DNA of 62,327 bases from Rhodoferax sp. (lineage in GTDB: Bacteria; Pseudomonadota; Gammaproteobacteria; Burkholderiales; Burkholderiaceae_C). Shown here in pieces: positions 6,298-16,104 of this stretch (its first letter is position 1; every line of letters starts with the position of its first letter). Position numbers and translations under genes: made by a program. The notes beneath the pieces are model-generated. The model saw nothing but the letters and a program-made list of their open reading frames with translations. It was not told the DNA's origin and ran no database searches. The stretch spans positions 1 to 62,327 of the forward strand of contig NZ_JAQURE010000016.1 of NCBI RefSeq assembly GCF_028715765.1. Reading direction: 5' to 3'.

Positions 6298-8736
6298 TCA
6301 GTGTTTAACCGTTGCAGTGACCTCGGCAACGACTTGCACAGGTGCAACAGCAGTCGAGACTGGTTCGTCTTCAAAAATGGGAGTGGGCATGCGCTCTAAA
6401 GCAATTTCCAACACCTTATCAATCCAGCGAACAGGCAAAATTTCAAGACCATTTTTGACATTGTCAGGAATGTCTTGCAGGTCTTTGGCGTTGTCTTCAG
6501 GGATCACAACTGTTTTGATTCCCCCTCTTAAAGCAGCCAAGAGTTTTTCCTTCAAACCACCAATGGCAGTGACCTCACCACGCAAAGTAATTTCACCAGT
6601 CATCGCGACATCACACCGAACAGGGATACCTGTCATGGCAGAAACAAAGGCAGTTGTCATAGCAGCACCTGCACTGGGGCCGTCTTTAGGGGTTGCGCCG
6701 TCTGGTACATGGATATGAATGTCTTTTTTCTCAAAAAATTCATTCTTGATGCCTAAACGCTGTGACCGGCTGCGCACAACAGTTCGTGCCGCCTCAACAG
6801 ATTCTTTCATCACATCACCCAAGGAACCGGTTCGCGTAATGACACCTTTACCCGACATCATGGCGGCTTCAATGGTGAGCAAATCCCCACCTACTTCAGT
6901 CCAGGCCAAACCCACCACTTGCCCCACCTGGTTATTTTTTTCTGCGCGACCATAGTCGTACTTACGAACGCCCAAGAAGTCATTGAGGTTGTCGCCTTTG
7001 ACAACAACCTGTGGTTTTAACTTTTTAAGTTGCAAACTTTTGACAACTTTTCTGCAAATTTTGGAAATTTCCCGCTCCAACGAGCGCACGCCAGCTTCAC
7101 GTGTGTAATAGCGCACGATATCGCGCATGGCTTCTTCGGTGATCAACAATTCAGATTCTTTGACGCCGTTGTTACCCAACTGCTTGGGCAGCAAGTATTT
7201 AAGTGCAATGTTGGTTTTTTCGTCTTCGGTATACCCAGAGAGCCGAATCACTTCCATGCGATCAAGCAACGCAGGCGGGATATTCATTGAATTTGAAGTG
7301 GCCACAAACATGACATCACTCAAATCAAAATCAACTTCAACGTAGTGATCACCAAACTTGTGATTTTGTTCGGGGTCGAGCACTTCAAGCAATGCACTGG
7401 AAGGGTCACCGCGAAAATCCGTGCCTAGCTTGTCAATTTCATCGAGCAAAAACAACGGGTTGCGCGTGCCAACTTTGGTCAAACTTTGCAAAACTTTGCC
7501 TGGCATTGCGCCAATGTAGGTACGGCGATGGCCACGAATCTCAGCCTCATCCCTGACGCCACCCAACGCCATGCGCACGTACTTTCGGCCTGTAGCTTTG
7601 GCAATGGATTGACCCAACGATGTCTTACCAACGCCAGGAGGCCCCACCAAACACAAGATCGGCGCCTTGACCTTTTCTACCCGTTGTTGAACAGCAAGGT
7701 ATTCAAGAATTCGGTCTTTCACTTTGTCCAAGCCATAGTGATCTTCGTTCAAAACCGTTTCAGCATGGGTTAAGTTGTGTTTGATCTTGGTTTTGGCTGC
7801 CCACGGCAAACCAGTCAAGACATCTATGTAGTTGCGAACCACAGTGGCTTCGGCCGACATGGGAGACATGAGCTTGAGCTTTTTGAGTTCAGCTTCAACT
7901 TTCTTCAAAGCTTCTTTGGGCAGTTTGGCCGCTTTGATCTTTTTCTCAAGCTCATTGATGTCGGCACCGTCTTCGCCTTCACCCAACTCTTTTTGAATCG
8001 CCTTGACTTGCTCGTTCAAGTAAAAATCGCGCTGATTTTTCTCCATTTGCCGCTTCACCCGGCCACGGATTTTTTTATCGACATTCAGTATGTCGACTTC
8101 ACGCTCAATTTGCTCAAATAAATTTTCCAGGCGATCGCGCACACTTGGCAAGTCAAGCACGGCCTGCTTGTTTTCTAATTTCAATGGCAAGTGTGCCGCA
8201 ATCGTGTCAGCCAGACGACCTGGGTCATCGATACCGGCAATGGATGTGAGAATTTCAGGCGGAATTTTTTTATTGAGTTTGACGTATTGATCAAACTGCT
8301 GCATCACCGCACGGCGTAAAGCTTCAATTTCACTGACTTTGGCACGCGACTTAGGCTCTGGCTCAGCCGCCAATTCAACAGGCAGCACAGTCGCAGTAAA
8401 AAGATGTTCACCGTCTTCAATGTGCGCGACTGTGGCGCGCTGCTGCCCTTCAACCAACACCTTCACGGTGCCATCTGGCAACTTCAGCATTTGCAAAATG
8501 GTTGAAATACAGCCCATGTCAAACATGTCTGAAACCACAGGATCATCTTTTGCAGCAGCCTTTTGTGCCACCAACATGATGCGGCGATCTGTATCCATAG
8601 CAGCTTCAAGCGCTTTGATGCTTTTGGGTCGTCCGACAAACAGCGGAATCACCATGTGCGGAAAAACAACCACATCACGCAATGGTAACAAAGGCAAATC
8701 GATGGGCGTAGCGGGCAAAGGGACGTGTCCGGGCAT
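6298..8736 (-). CDS. lon: ATP-dependent protease Lon
   Basis: The 812-residue protein is a full-length LonA, the cytoplasmic protease that unfolds and degrades damaged and regulatory proteins. Residues about 10-205 are the substrate-recognition domain. The AAA+ domain has Walker A GPPGVGKT (365-372) and Walker B LFLLDEIDK (428-436). The protease domain has Ser688 in KDGPSAG and Lys731 in GGLKEKL, the catalytic dyad. The C-terminal 25 residues are a variable tail. It is last in the block tig-clpP-clpX-lon and lies 81 bp from clpX, so it may also have its own promoter. Confidence 0.98.
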   Translation of the reverse strand: MPGHVPLPATPIDLPLLPLRDVVVFPHMVIPLFVGRPKSIKALEAAMDTDRRIMLVAQKAAAKDDPVVSDMFDMGCISTILQMLKLPDGTVKVLVEGQQRATVAHIEDGEHLFTATVLPVELAAEPEPKSRAKVSEIEALRRAVMQQFDQYVKLNKKIPPEILTSIAGIDDPGRLADTIAAHLPLKLENKQAVLDLPSVRDRLENLFEQIEREVDILNVDKKIRGRVKRQMEKNQRDFYLNEQVKAIQKELGEGEDGADINELEKKIKAAKLPKEALKKVEAELKKLKLMSPMSAEATVVRNYIDVLTGLPWAAKTKIKHNLTHAETVLNEDHYGLDKVKDRILEYLAVQQRVEKVKAPILCLVGPPGVGKTSLGQSIAKATGRKYVRMALGGVRDEAEIRGHRRTYIGAMPGKVLQSLTKVGTRNPLFLLDEIDKLGTDFRGDPSSALLEVLDPEQNHKFGDHYVEVDFDLSDVMFVATSNSMNIPPALLDRMEVIRLSGYTEDEKTNIALKYLLPKQLGNNGVKESELLITEEAMRDIVRYYTREAGVRSLEREISKICRKVVKSLQLKKLKPQVVVKGDNLNDFLGVRKYDYGRAEKNNQVGQVVGLAWTEVGGDLLTIEAAMMSGKGVITRTGSLGDVMKESVEAARTVVRSRSQRLGIKNEFFEKKDIHIHVPDGATPKDGPSAGAAMTTAFVSAMTGIPVRCDVAMTGEITLRGEVTAIGGLKEKLLAALRGGIKTVVIPEDNAKDLQDIPDNVKNGLEILPVRWIDKVLEIALERMPTPIFEDEPVSTAVAPVQVVAEVTATVKH

Positions 8737-8817
8737 GTGAAATCCTCAAAAAACCTGTCAATAAAGCAGCTCTAAAGAGCCAAAAAAATCAATGTCACAA
8801 AGGTCAATCTTTGTGAA

Positions 8818-10080
8818 TCAGGCTTTTTTGGCTTGCTCGCGGTAAACCAACAGTGGTGGCTTGTTCTCTTCAATCATGGACTCATCCAGCACCACTTTTT
8901 CAACATTAGAAGTGTTTGGTAAATCAAACATGGTGTCAATCAGAGCTTGTTCAAGAATAGACCGTAAACCACGTGCCCCCGTTTTGCGAGCCAGCGCTTT
9001 TTTGGCAATGGCTTTCAGGGCGTTGGGGCGGATTTCAAGCTCAACGCCTTCCATGGAAAGCAGTTTGCTGTATTGCTTGACCAAGGCGTTCTTAGGCTCA
9101 GTGAGAATTTGCACCAAAGTGTCTTCGCTGAGCTCACCCAAGGTGGCCACCACAGGCATACGCCCTACCAACTCTGGAATCAACCCAAATTTGATCAAGT
9201 CTTCAGGTTCAACCTCTTTGAAAACTTCAGTCAAATTGCGATTTTGTTTGCTTTTAACGGCAGCACCAAAACCGATGCCTGAAGATTCTGTGCGGTTGTC
9301 AATGACCTTTTCCAGGCCAGCAAATGCGCCACCACAAATGAACAAGATGTTGGTGGTGTCTACCTGAACAAAATCTTGATTCGGATGTTTGCGCCCACCT
9401 TGTGGCGGAACACTGGCCATGGTGCCTTCAATCAATTTAAGCAACGCTTGCTGCACCCCCTCGCCAGATACATCTCGGGTGATGGAGGGGTTGTCTGATT
9501 TGCGTGAAATTTTGTCGATTTCATCGATGTACACAATGCCACGTTGCGCGCGTTCAACTTCGTAATTGCAGCTTTGCAGCAACTTGAGCACGATGTTTTC
9601 AACGTCTTCGCCCACGTAGCCAGCTTCGGTCAACGTGGTGGCATCGGCCATGACAAATGGCACATCCAGCATCCGAGCCAAGGTTTGCGCCAACAAGGTT
9701 TTGCCAGAGCCCGTAGGACCAATCAGCAAAATATTGCTTTTGGACAACTCCACATCGTCCTTGGCCGATTTTTCCTGATGACGCAGCCGTTTGTAGTGGT
9801 TGTAAACCGCCACTGCCAAGATGCGCTTGGCAGGCTCTTGGCCGATCACATAGTTGTCAAGATTGGCTTTGATCTCGGACGGTGTGGGCAAATCACTTTT
9901 GGCAGCCGTCTCTGTGGTGGCGGGTAATTCATCGCGAATGATTTCATTGCACAAATCAATGCATTCATCACACACAAACACCGAGGGTCCGGCAATGAGT
10001 TTTTTAACTTCGTGCTGACTTTTGCCGCAAAACGAGCAATACAGAGTTTTCTCGCCTGAGGAGCCTTTTTTTTCGGCCAT
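8818..10080 (-). CDS. clpX: ATP-dependent Clp protease ATP-binding subunit ClpX
   Basis: ClpX is the hexameric AAA+ unfoldase that feeds tagged substrates to ClpP. In the 420-residue sequence Cys15, Cys18, Cys37 and Cys40 form the N-terminal zinc-binding domain. Walker A is GPTGSGKT (121-128), the pore loop is GYVG (154-157) and Walker B is VYIDEID (183-189). An RKHPNQDF stretch matches the RKH loop. Length is normal for the family. It starts 5 bp after clpP, so the two are cotranscribed. Confidence 0.98.
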   Translation of the reverse strand: MAEKKGSSGEKTLYCSFCGKSQHEVKKLIAGPSVFVCDECIDLCNEIIRDELPATTETAAKSDLPTPSEIKANLDNYVIGQEPAKRILAVAVYNHYKRLRHQEKSAKDDVELSKSNILLIGPTGSGKTLLAQTLARMLDVPFVMADATTLTEAGYVGEDVENIVLKLLQSCNYEVERAQRGIVYIDEIDKISRKSDNPSITRDVSGEGVQQALLKLIEGTMASVPPQGGRKHPNQDFVQVDTTNILFICGGAFAGLEKVIDNRTESSGIGFGAAVKSKQNRNLTEVFKEVEPEDLIKFGLIPELVGRMPVVATLGELSEDTLVQILTEPKNALVKQYSKLLSMEGVELEIRPNALKAIAKKALARKTGARGLRSILEQALIDTMFDLPNTSNVEKVVLDESMIEENKPPLLVYREQAKKA

Positions 10081-10085
10081 GAGAA

Positions 10086-10706
10086 CTAAGCCCTTTTGGA
10101 AATAACTTGGTCAATCAGACCGTACTCTTGACACTCTTGCGCCGACATGTAGTAGTCACGTTCAGTGTCGCGTGAAATCCGCTCCAGGGGTTGACCGGTG
10201 CGCTCTGCAAGGATTTGGTTGAGTTGCTCACGGGTTTTCAAAATCTCACGTGCAGCAATCTCAATTTCTGTGGCTTGACCCTGGCTACCGCCTGAAGGCT
10301 GATGAATCATGATCTTTGAGTTTGGCAAGGCAAAGCGCTTGCCCTTTTCACCTGCGGCCAGCAAAAATGCCCCCATGCTGGCAGCCATGCCTGTGCACAA
10401 AGTCGAGACTTGTGGCTTGATGAAATTCATGGTGTCAAAAATCGCCATACCAGCGCTGACAGACCCGCCGGGGGAGTTGATGTAAAAAGAAATATCTTTA
10501 TCTGGATTTTCGCTTTCCAGAAACAACAACTGTGCCACCACCAAATTGGCCACGTAATCATTCACGGGGCCAACCAAAAAAATCACCCGCTCTTTCAGCA
10601 ACCTAGAGTAAATGTCATAAGACCGCTCACCGCGACCAGACTGCTCGATCACCATGGGTACCATGCCCAATCCTTGGGGGTTCATTGCATTCGTTTCAAA
10701 ATTCAT
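10086..10706 (-). CDS. clpP: ATP-dependent Clp protease proteolytic subunit ClpP
   Basis: The 206-residue serine peptidase forms the tetradecameric chamber that works with ClpX. The catalytic triad is visible as Ser110 (GMAASMG), His135 (IMIHQPSGG) and Asp184 (TERDYYM). The N-terminal 15-20 residues would be the cleaved propeptide. The start at 10706 gives a normal length; an in-frame ATG eight codons in is possible. It lies 128 bp downstream of tig, separated by a hairpin (10763-10790). Confidence 0.98.
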   Translation of the reverse strand: MNFETNAMNPQGLGMVPMVIEQSGRGERSYDIYSRLLKERVIFLVGPVNDYVANLVVAQLLFLESENPDKDISFYINSPGGSVSAGMAIFDTMNFIKPQVSTLCTGMAASMGAFLLAAGEKGKRFALPNSKIMIHQPSGGSQGQATEIEIAAREILKTREQLNQILAERTGQPLERISRDTERDYYMSAQECQEYGLIDQVISKRA

Positions 10707-10762
10707 CTTGACTCCAAAAAACTTATAGGACTGTAGCCAAAAATCAAACCACTAAAACAAAT

Positions 10763-10790
10763 GGGGCTTGAATGCAGAGCCACAAGCCCC
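10763..10790 (-). terminator. Hairpin between tig and clpP
   Basis: GGGGCTTG and CAAGCCCC pair around 12 nt in the 128-bp tig-clpP gap. On the minus strand it is followed by ATTTGTTTT, a weak U-tract. It could attenuate tig read-through into clpPX or serve as a processing site. Confidence 0.45.
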
Positions 10791-10834
10791 GCACAAGCCC
10801 CAATATCAACCGTTTTAAACGGATGTTAGCGTGC

Positions 10835-12145
10835 TCAGTTTTGAGCCATGAGTTCGTCAAAAGTGACTGCTTTTTCAGTCACTTTGGCCTTTGCCAGTAC
10901 AAAGTTGGTCACGTTATTTTCCAGCACCACACCTTCAACTTCAGCCAGACGGTTTTGGTCGCTGAAATACCAGCGTTCCACTTCTGACGGTTTTTCATAG
11001 CTGGCTGCCAGCTCTTGCACGTGGGCTTTGATTTGATCCATGGTGGCTTGCAATTCATTGGCACGCACCAATTCAGACACCACCAAACCCAAGCGAACAC
11101 GGCGCTCAGCTTGCGGCTTGAACACATCTTCAGGAATAGTCATTTTTTCAGCGTCTTTCATGCCCCGTTGCTTCAAGTCGGCGCGGGCACCTTCCAGCAA
11201 GCGTTGCATTTCTGCCTGAACGCTGGCGTTTGGCAAGTCCAACTCAGCTTTGGCCACCAAGGCATCCATCACGGCGGCTTTGTTGCGTGCCTGCAAACGG
11301 AACTTCACTTCACGTTCCAGATTTTTCTTGATGTCTGCGCGCAGACCTTCAACGCTTGCGTCTTCAATGCCCAATGACTTGGCCAGAGCTTCATTCACCT
11401 CAGGCAAATGCGCGGCTTCAATTTTCTTCACGGTGACCATGAAATCGGCCGTTTTGCCAGCCACATCTTTGCCGTGGTAATCCGCGGGGAATGCCAGTGG
11501 AAAGGTTTTGCTTTCGCCGGTCTTCATGCCACGCGTAGCTTCTTCAAATTCTTTGAGCATCTGACCATCGCCCAAAATAAATTGAAAGTCTTCAGCTTTG
11601 CCACCTTCAAAAGTTTCGCCATCGATCTTGCCTTCAAAATCTACCGTGACACGGTCGCCGTCTTGGGCGGCAGCATCGTGTGGACGTTGCGAGAAAGTGC
11701 GACGTTGCTTACGCAAGATATCAATCGTTTTTTCGATGGCAGCTTCAGACACTTCGGTAGAGATTTTTTCAACTTCAGCCTCGGTCAAATCACCGATCTT
11801 GACTTCTGGAAACACTTCAAACACAGCTTCAAAGCTGAGTTCGTTTTCTGGCGCACCTTCTTTTTCACTGATTTTGGGCTGACCCGCCACGCGCAACTTG
11901 GCTTCATTGGCCGCGTTAAAAAAGGCTTCACCAACCTTGTCATTCATCACTTCATATTGAACGGAATAACCATAGCGCTGTGCCACCACTTGCATGGGGA
12001 CTTTGCCTGGACGAAAGCCGTCCATCTTCATGGTGCGAGCCAATTTTTTCAACCGGGCGCTCACTTCAGACTGAATGACTTGCACAGGCAAGCTCAAAGT
12101 CATTTTGCGTTCAAGCTTTTCAAGAGTTTCAACAACTACGGCCAT
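10835..12145 (-). CDS. tig: Trigger factor, ribosome-associated chaperone
   Basis: Trigger factor binds ribosomal protein L23 at the exit tunnel and folds nascent chains. The 436-residue protein has the ribosome-binding signature GFRPGKVP at 43-50, an FKBP-type prolyl isomerase domain at about 165-245 ([20 protein letters not shown]), and a helical C-terminal substrate-binding domain. Its length is normal. GGAG lies 8 nt before the ATG. It is the first gene of the tig-clpP-clpX-lon block, a common betaproteobacterial order that links folding with degradation. Confidence 0.98.
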   Translation of the reverse strand: MAVVVETLEKLERKMTLSLPVQVIQSEVSARLKKLARTMKMDGFRPGKVPMQVVAQRYGYSVQYEVMNDKVGEAFFNAANEAKLRVAGQPKISEKEGAPENELSFEAVFEVFPEVKIGDLTEAEVEKISTEVSEAAIEKTIDILRKQRRTFSQRPHDAAAQDGDRVTVDFEGKIDGETFEGGKAEDFQFILGDGQMLKEFEEATRGMKTGESKTFPLAFPADYHGKDVAGKTADFMVTVKKIEAAHLPEVNEALAKSLGIEDASVEGLRADIKKNLEREVKFRLQARNKAAVMDALVAKAELDLPNASVQAEMQRLLEGARADLKQRGMKDAEKMTIPEDVFKPQAERRVRLGLVVSELVRANELQATMDQIKAHVQELAASYEKPSEVERWYFSDQNRLAEVEGVVLENNVTNFVLAKAKVTEKAVTFDELMAQN

Positions 12146-12275
12146 GGGACATCTCCAAAATTAGATAGGTAATCAAGCACCCGCTGCACCACCCGATAAA
12201 CGGGCTCACATCAGACACTCCTGTGCCCTTGGTTGACAGCGCGGCTGCCAAACCAAATCAGGCAAATTCTCATCG

Positions 12276-12362
12276 TGGTGCGCGGAGCGGGACTCGAACC
12301 CGCACAGTGTTGCCACCGTCAGGACCTAAACCTGGTGCGTCTACCAATTTCGCCACCCGCGC
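12276..12362 (-). tRNA. tRNA-Leu (UAG)
   Basis: The minus strand gives an 87-nt class II tRNA with acceptor GCGCGGG/CCGCGC, a long variable arm, T-arm GGTTCGAGTCC, encoded CCA, and anticodon UAG in the loop TTTAGGT. It lies 130 bp upstream of tig in the same direction. The rest of the 12146-12537 gap shows no other gene. Confidence 0.93.
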
Positions 12363-12537
12363 AAACTGTTGCAGAGCTCTTCAAACTCAACCCTGCAATT
12401 AGGTCAACTCAGAATTTTAACCCGTGCAAACCCAGGCTTGTAGCTTGCTCTGTTGCTGACTGCAAAGTTAAGACCAACTTAAGAAACGATTTTTAGACTG
12501 CACTTCAGATTTTCAACGTCTCAAACCCGGTTTTTCC

Positions 12538-13140
12538 ATGCCCAACACCCAGCGCAAGTTATCTCGAAACCCTATGTCCACATTGCGTGCCATCCACATA
12601 GGTGTTGATTCACCGCGCCGCCAACAGGCTGAAGACTTCATCAAGCAGGTGTTTGATGCGCGTTACAACGCCAAAGTCAGCACCTTCACACCCGACCTCA
12701 TGGTGCTTGAACAGCGTGGTGCCATCGTGGCTGCGGCAGGCTGGCGCAGTGCAGCAGCGTCCACACTTTTCCTTGAACGCTACCTCGACACACCCATTGA
12801 ACAAGCCATGTCACATCTGTCTGTCTTGCCCATTGCGCGCCACAGCGTGGTGGAAGTGGGTCACTTGGCCGCCAAAAAATCTGGCAGCAGCATTTATCTG
12901 TTTCATGCGCTGGCGCAGCATCTCAACCAGCAAGGGTTTGAATGGGTCGCCTCCACCGCCACCCAAGAGCTGCTGGGCATTTTTGCCAAACTGGGTTTGC
13001 CACCGCTGGCACTGGCTGCCGCCAACCCCGAAAGGCTAAACGGCCAAGCCGATGCTTGGGGCAGCTACTACGACACCCAGCCCGTGGTGGCTGTTGGCAA
13101 AATCAAATCGGCCTTGCTCCGCATGAGTGCCCAGGCATGA
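12538..13140 (+). CDS. Thermostable hemolysin family protein (acyltransferase-like)
   Basis: The 200-residue protein resembles the thermostable hemolysin family first named in Vibrio, which despite its name looks like a GNAT/autoinducer-synthase-like fold. Recognisable parts are AEDFIKQVFDARYNA, VVEVGHLAAKKSG and FEWVASTATQELLGIFAKLG. It has no signal peptide, so a secreted toxin role is doubtful. The stop overlaps the ATG of the ligase gene (ATGA). No clear ribosome binding site is seen at 12538; an ATG at 12574 is also possible. A biosynthetic transferase role is inferred from the neighbours. Confidence 0.7.
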   Translation: MPNTQRKLSRNPMSTLRAIHIGVDSPRRQQAEDFIKQVFDARYNAKVSTFTPDLMVLEQRGAIVAAAGWRSAAASTLFLERYLDTPIEQAMSHLSVLPIARHSVVEVGHLAAKKSGSSIYLFHALAQHLNQQGFEWVASTATQELLGIFAKLGLPPLALAAANPERLNGQADAWGSYYDTQPVVAVGKIKSALLRMSAQA

Positions 13141-14630
13141 GCGCCACCCGGCTTTTGGACGCATTGGCTGCTCAGGGGGAGCGGCTGGTGCTGTCAGACG
13201 CTTGCCAGCAGCTCAGCGCCGCAGAGGTATTGCGCAAGGTGCAGGCACTGACGGCAAACTTTGCCAACGCCCAAGTGATTGCCGTCCTGGCAGACAACAG
13301 CGCCAACTGGGTGTTGGCCGACTTGGCCACGCTGACCATGGGTGCCGTGCATTTGCCTCTGCCAACCTTCTTCAGCCCCGAGCAAATGGTCAATGCCTTG
13401 ACCCAAACCCAGGCCGATGCGGTGTACACCGACCAACCCGAGCGCATCACCGCCCTGAATCTGGGCTTTGTGTGTGAATGGACACAAGACTCACACAGCT
13501 TTCTGCGTCGTCCAGTGGCGCCGCACAACCTGCCCCAAGCCTGCTGCAAGGTGTCTTTCACGTCTGGCAGCACCGGCGCACCCAAGGGCGTTTGCCTCAG
13601 CGCAAGTGGCTTGATGGCCACCGCGCAAGCGGTGCAAAGCAGTTTGGCACCCTTGGACATTCAGCGGCATTTGGTCGTGTTGCCATTGAGCTTGCTGCTG
13701 GAAAACACCGCCGGCATTTATGCTGCCTTGCTCAACGGCTCACCGGTGCATGTGCCGCCGCTGGCCAGCTTGGGCTGGCGCGGCATGGCGGGGTTTGATC
13801 CGGCAGCGCTGCAACACATGGCTTTCAACGTCCAACCCAGCAGCATGATTTTGGTGCCAGAGCTGCTCAAAGCCTGGTTGCTGTTCTTGCAACTCACCCA
13901 ACAGCGCGCGCCGCAAAGCCTGCGCTTTGTGGCTGTGGGCGGCGCCCATGTTGACGCAGCCTTCATAAGCCAAGCGCGCCAGGCCGGCATTCCCGCCTAC
14001 GAGGGCTATGGCTTGACTGAATGCGGCTCAGTGGTCAGCCTGAATCTGCCAGGCGACGAAAGCACCGGTGTGGGGCGCGTGCTGCCGCATGTGCAACTGC
14101 GTCTGAGCCAAGGTGAAGTCTTGCTGCAAACCTCGGCATTTTTAGGCTACACCGGCCAAACCCCGCCCCCTGAAACAACCCGCCCAGCGGCTGCAACGCA
14201 CGAATTTGCCACCGGAGACCTGGGCACGCTGGATGCCCAAGGCCATTTGCACCTGATGGGACGCAGCAAAAACCTGCTCATCACCAGCTTTGGCCGCAAC
14301 ATCTCGCCAGAGTGGGTTGAATCTGTTTTGCTGGCACAGCCCGCCTTGCTGCAAGCGGTGGTGCTGGGCGATGCCCGCCCTTGGTTGGTGGCGGTGCTGG
14401 CGCCCATGCCCGGCATGACCGAGTCGCACATCACTGCCGCCATGGCGTATGCCAACCGTCAGTTGCCCGACTACGCCCAAGTCAAACACTGGCTCATCGC
14501 CCCACCCATGACCCTGGCCAATGGCCTGGCCACAGGCAATGGCCGCCCCAAGCGCAGCGCCATTGCAGAGCAGTTTGCCAGCCGCCTTGAAACCCTCTAC
14601 AACCCACCCGCTGACCACCCTACCCCATGA
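13137..14630 (+). CDS. AMP-forming acyl/amino acid ligase
   Basis: The 497-residue enzyme belongs to the adenylate-forming ANL superfamily, which activates a carboxylate as an acyl-AMP. The phosphate loop FTSGSTGAPKG lies at 141-151. YEGYGLTECG (A5), TGDLGTLDAQGHLHLMGR (A7) and NLLITSFGRNISPEWVE (A8-like) follow. The usual C-terminal catalytic lysine is plausible near GNGRPKRSAI. No carrier domain is fused. The ATG overlaps the upstream stop, and the gene's own stop overlaps the next start, so it is translationally coupled on both sides. The substrate cannot be read from the sequence. Confidence 0.85.
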   Translation: MSATRLLDALAAQGERLVLSDACQQLSAAEVLRKVQALTANFANAQVIAVLADNSANWVLADLATLTMGAVHLPLPTFFSPEQMVNALTQTQADAVYTDQPERITALNLGFVCEWTQDSHSFLRRPVAPHNLPQACCKVSFTSGSTGAPKGVCLSASGLMATAQAVQSSLAPLDIQRHLVVLPLSLLLENTAGIYAALLNGSPVHVPPLASLGWRGMAGFDPAALQHMAFNVQPSSMILVPELLKAWLLFLQLTQQRAPQSLRFVAVGGAHVDAAFISQARQAGIPAYEGYGLTECGSVVSLNLPGDESTGVGRVLPHVQLRLSQGEVLLQTSAFLGYTGQTPPPETTRPAAATHEFATGDLGTLDAQGHLHLMGRSKNLLITSFGRNISPEWVESVLLAQPALLQAVVLGDARPWLVAVLAPMPGMTESHITAAMAYANRQLPDYAQVKHWLIAPPMTLANGLATGNGRPKRSAIAEQFASRLETLYNPPADHPTP

Positions 14631-15292
14631 GCTTTTACGAACAACTCGCCACAGCCACCCAAACCGACCGCGCTTACCTGCTATCCGCGCCCTTGGTGGC
14701 CGACTGCCTGCAAGGCCGTGCCCAGCTGCCTGACTACCTGGCTTTTTTAAGCCAGGCCTACCACCACGTGCGTCACACCACACCGCTGCTGATGTCACTG
14801 GGGGGGCGTCTGCCCGAGCGGCTGGCCTGGCTGCGCCGGGCAGTGGCTGAATACATAGAAGAAGAAATTGGCCATGAAGAATGGATTTTGGACGACATCA
14901 CCGCTGCCGGCGGCGATGCCGCCGCGGTGCGTGCCAGCCGCCCCGACCTGCCTGCCGAGGTGATGGTGGCCTACGCCTACGACCTGATCGCACGCGGCAA
15001 CCCGGCGGGCTTTTTTGGCATGGTGTTTGTGCTCGAGGGCACCAGCGTGGCCTTGGCACTGATGGCCGCTGACAAAATTCAGCACGCCCTGAGCCTGCCC
15101 AACGCGGCCTTCTCTTACCTGCGCTCGCATGGCACGCTTGACCAGCAGCACACCCAGCACCTGGCCGGTTTGCTGGAGCAAATGGATGCCGCCGACCAGC
15201 AAGAAGTGCTGCGCTGCGCCAAAGTGTTTTTCAAACTCTATGGCGACGTGTTCCACGGTTTGTCTGCGCACCAGGCTGCCCCATGCAACTGA
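14627..15292 (+). CDS. Heme-oxygenase-like putative diiron enzyme (TenA/PqqC/UndA fold)
   Basis: This 221-residue, all-helical protein fits the heme-oxygenase-like fold. Candidate metal ligands are Glu80 and His83 (EEIGHEEW), Glu137 (FVLEGTS), and His168, Asp172 and His175 (SHGTLDQQHTQH). This matches the ExxH...E...DxxH pattern of heme-oxygenase-like diiron oxidases such as UndA. Members oxidise fatty or amino acids, with C-C or C-N cleavage or N-oxygenation. It is coupled to the ligase gene by an ATGA overlap and overlaps the next gene by 10 bp, so it probably acts on an activated or transferred acid. Metal use and reaction are inference. Confidence 0.75.
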   Translation: MSFYEQLATATQTDRAYLLSAPLVADCLQGRAQLPDYLAFLSQAYHHVRHTTPLLMSLGGRLPERLAWLRRAVAEYIEEEIGHEEWILDDITAAGGDAAAVRASRPDLPAEVMVAYAYDLIARGNPAGFFGMVFVLEGTSVALALMAADKIQHALSLPNAAFSYLRSHGTLDQQHTQHLAGLLEQMDAADQQEVLRCAKVFFKLYGDVFHGLSAHQAAPCN

Positions 15293-16074
15293 ACACCGCC
15301 CGCCTCTTGCTCACCGGTGCCACCGGTGGGCTGGGTCAAGCTTTGGCGCGCCAACTGGTGCAACACGGCGCCCAGCTGTTGCTGGCCGGGCGCGACGCGG
15401 CCAAGCTCCACACGCTGCAAACCCAGCTGGGTGCAGCCGCCACGGTGTGCGTGGCTGACCTCACCCAAACTGATGGGGTCAACGCACTCACCCAAGCCGC
15501 GCAAGCCTTCCAGATCAACGGCCTGATCAACAACGCTGGGGTCAGCGCCTTTGGCCTGCTGCAAGACCAATCCTGGGACTGCGCTGAGCAGGTGCTGCAA
15601 ACCAATTTGCTGGCGCCCATGCGCTTGACCCAAGCCTTGCTGCCCCAGCTGCTGGCCCAGCCCCAAGCCTGTGTGGTCAACATCGGCTCCACCTTTGGCA
15701 GCTTGCCGTTTGCTGGGTTTACCGCTTACTCCAGCGCCAAAGCCGGGCTGCGCGGGTTTTCGCAAAGTCTGCGTCGCGAGCTGGCAAACACCCAGCTGCA
15801 CGTGCTGCATGTGGCACCTCGCGCCATAGACACCGCGCTCAACAGCCCGGCGGTCAATGCCCTCAACCGCGCCCTGGGCAATGCCAGTGACAGCCCCGAG
15901 GCCGTGGCCACGGCAGTGCTCAAAGCCATGGCGCAAAACCGCCTTGAACTGCACCTTGGATTTCCAGAGCGCTTGTTTGCCTGGCTCAATGGCGTAGCCC
16001 CCAGCCTGATTGACCGCGGCTTAGCCGGCAAGCTGGCCACCATCCAACACCACGCCAAAACCCCCAACGCTTAA
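15283..16074 (+). CDS. Short-chain dehydrogenase/reductase
   Basis: The 263-residue protein is a classical SDR that uses NAD(P)H. The cofactor motif TGATGGLG lies at 11-18, NNAG at 83-86, and the catalytic residues are Ser136, Tyr149 and Lys153 (YSSAK). It overlaps the heme-oxygenase-like gene by 10 bp, which ties it to the same pathway, perhaps reducing an aldehyde or ketone product. The C-terminal region resembles fatty-acyl or aldehyde reductase-like SDRs, but the substrate is unknown. Confidence 0.85.
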   Translation: MQLNTARLLLTGATGGLGQALARQLVQHGAQLLLAGRDAAKLHTLQTQLGAAATVCVADLTQTDGVNALTQAAQAFQINGLINNAGVSAFGLLQDQSWDCAEQVLQTNLLAPMRLTQALLPQLLAQPQACVVNIGSTFGSLPFAGFTAYSSAKAGLRGFSQSLRRELANTQLHVLHVAPRAIDTALNSPAVNALNRALGNASDSPEAVATAVLKAMAQNRLELHLGFPERLFAWLNGVAPSLIDRGLAGKLATIQHHAKTPNA

Positions 16075-16104
16075 CGCCTGAAGTTTTTACAAAGAGCAAA
16101 CCCG

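Noticed and set aside
11408..12172. A 254-codon plus-strand frame opposite tig
   Set aside because: It has no domain and is Phe/His-rich, the mirror of a conserved trigger factor gene.
12942..13136. Longer N-terminus for the AMP ligase
   Set aside because: The extra 65 codons overlap the upstream gene and are Arg/His-rich and unlike the family. The ATG at 13137 is coupled to the upstream stop.
12538..13140. Secreted hemolysin toxin
   Set aside because: No signal peptide or secretion partner is seen and the gene is translationally coupled to biosynthetic enzymes.
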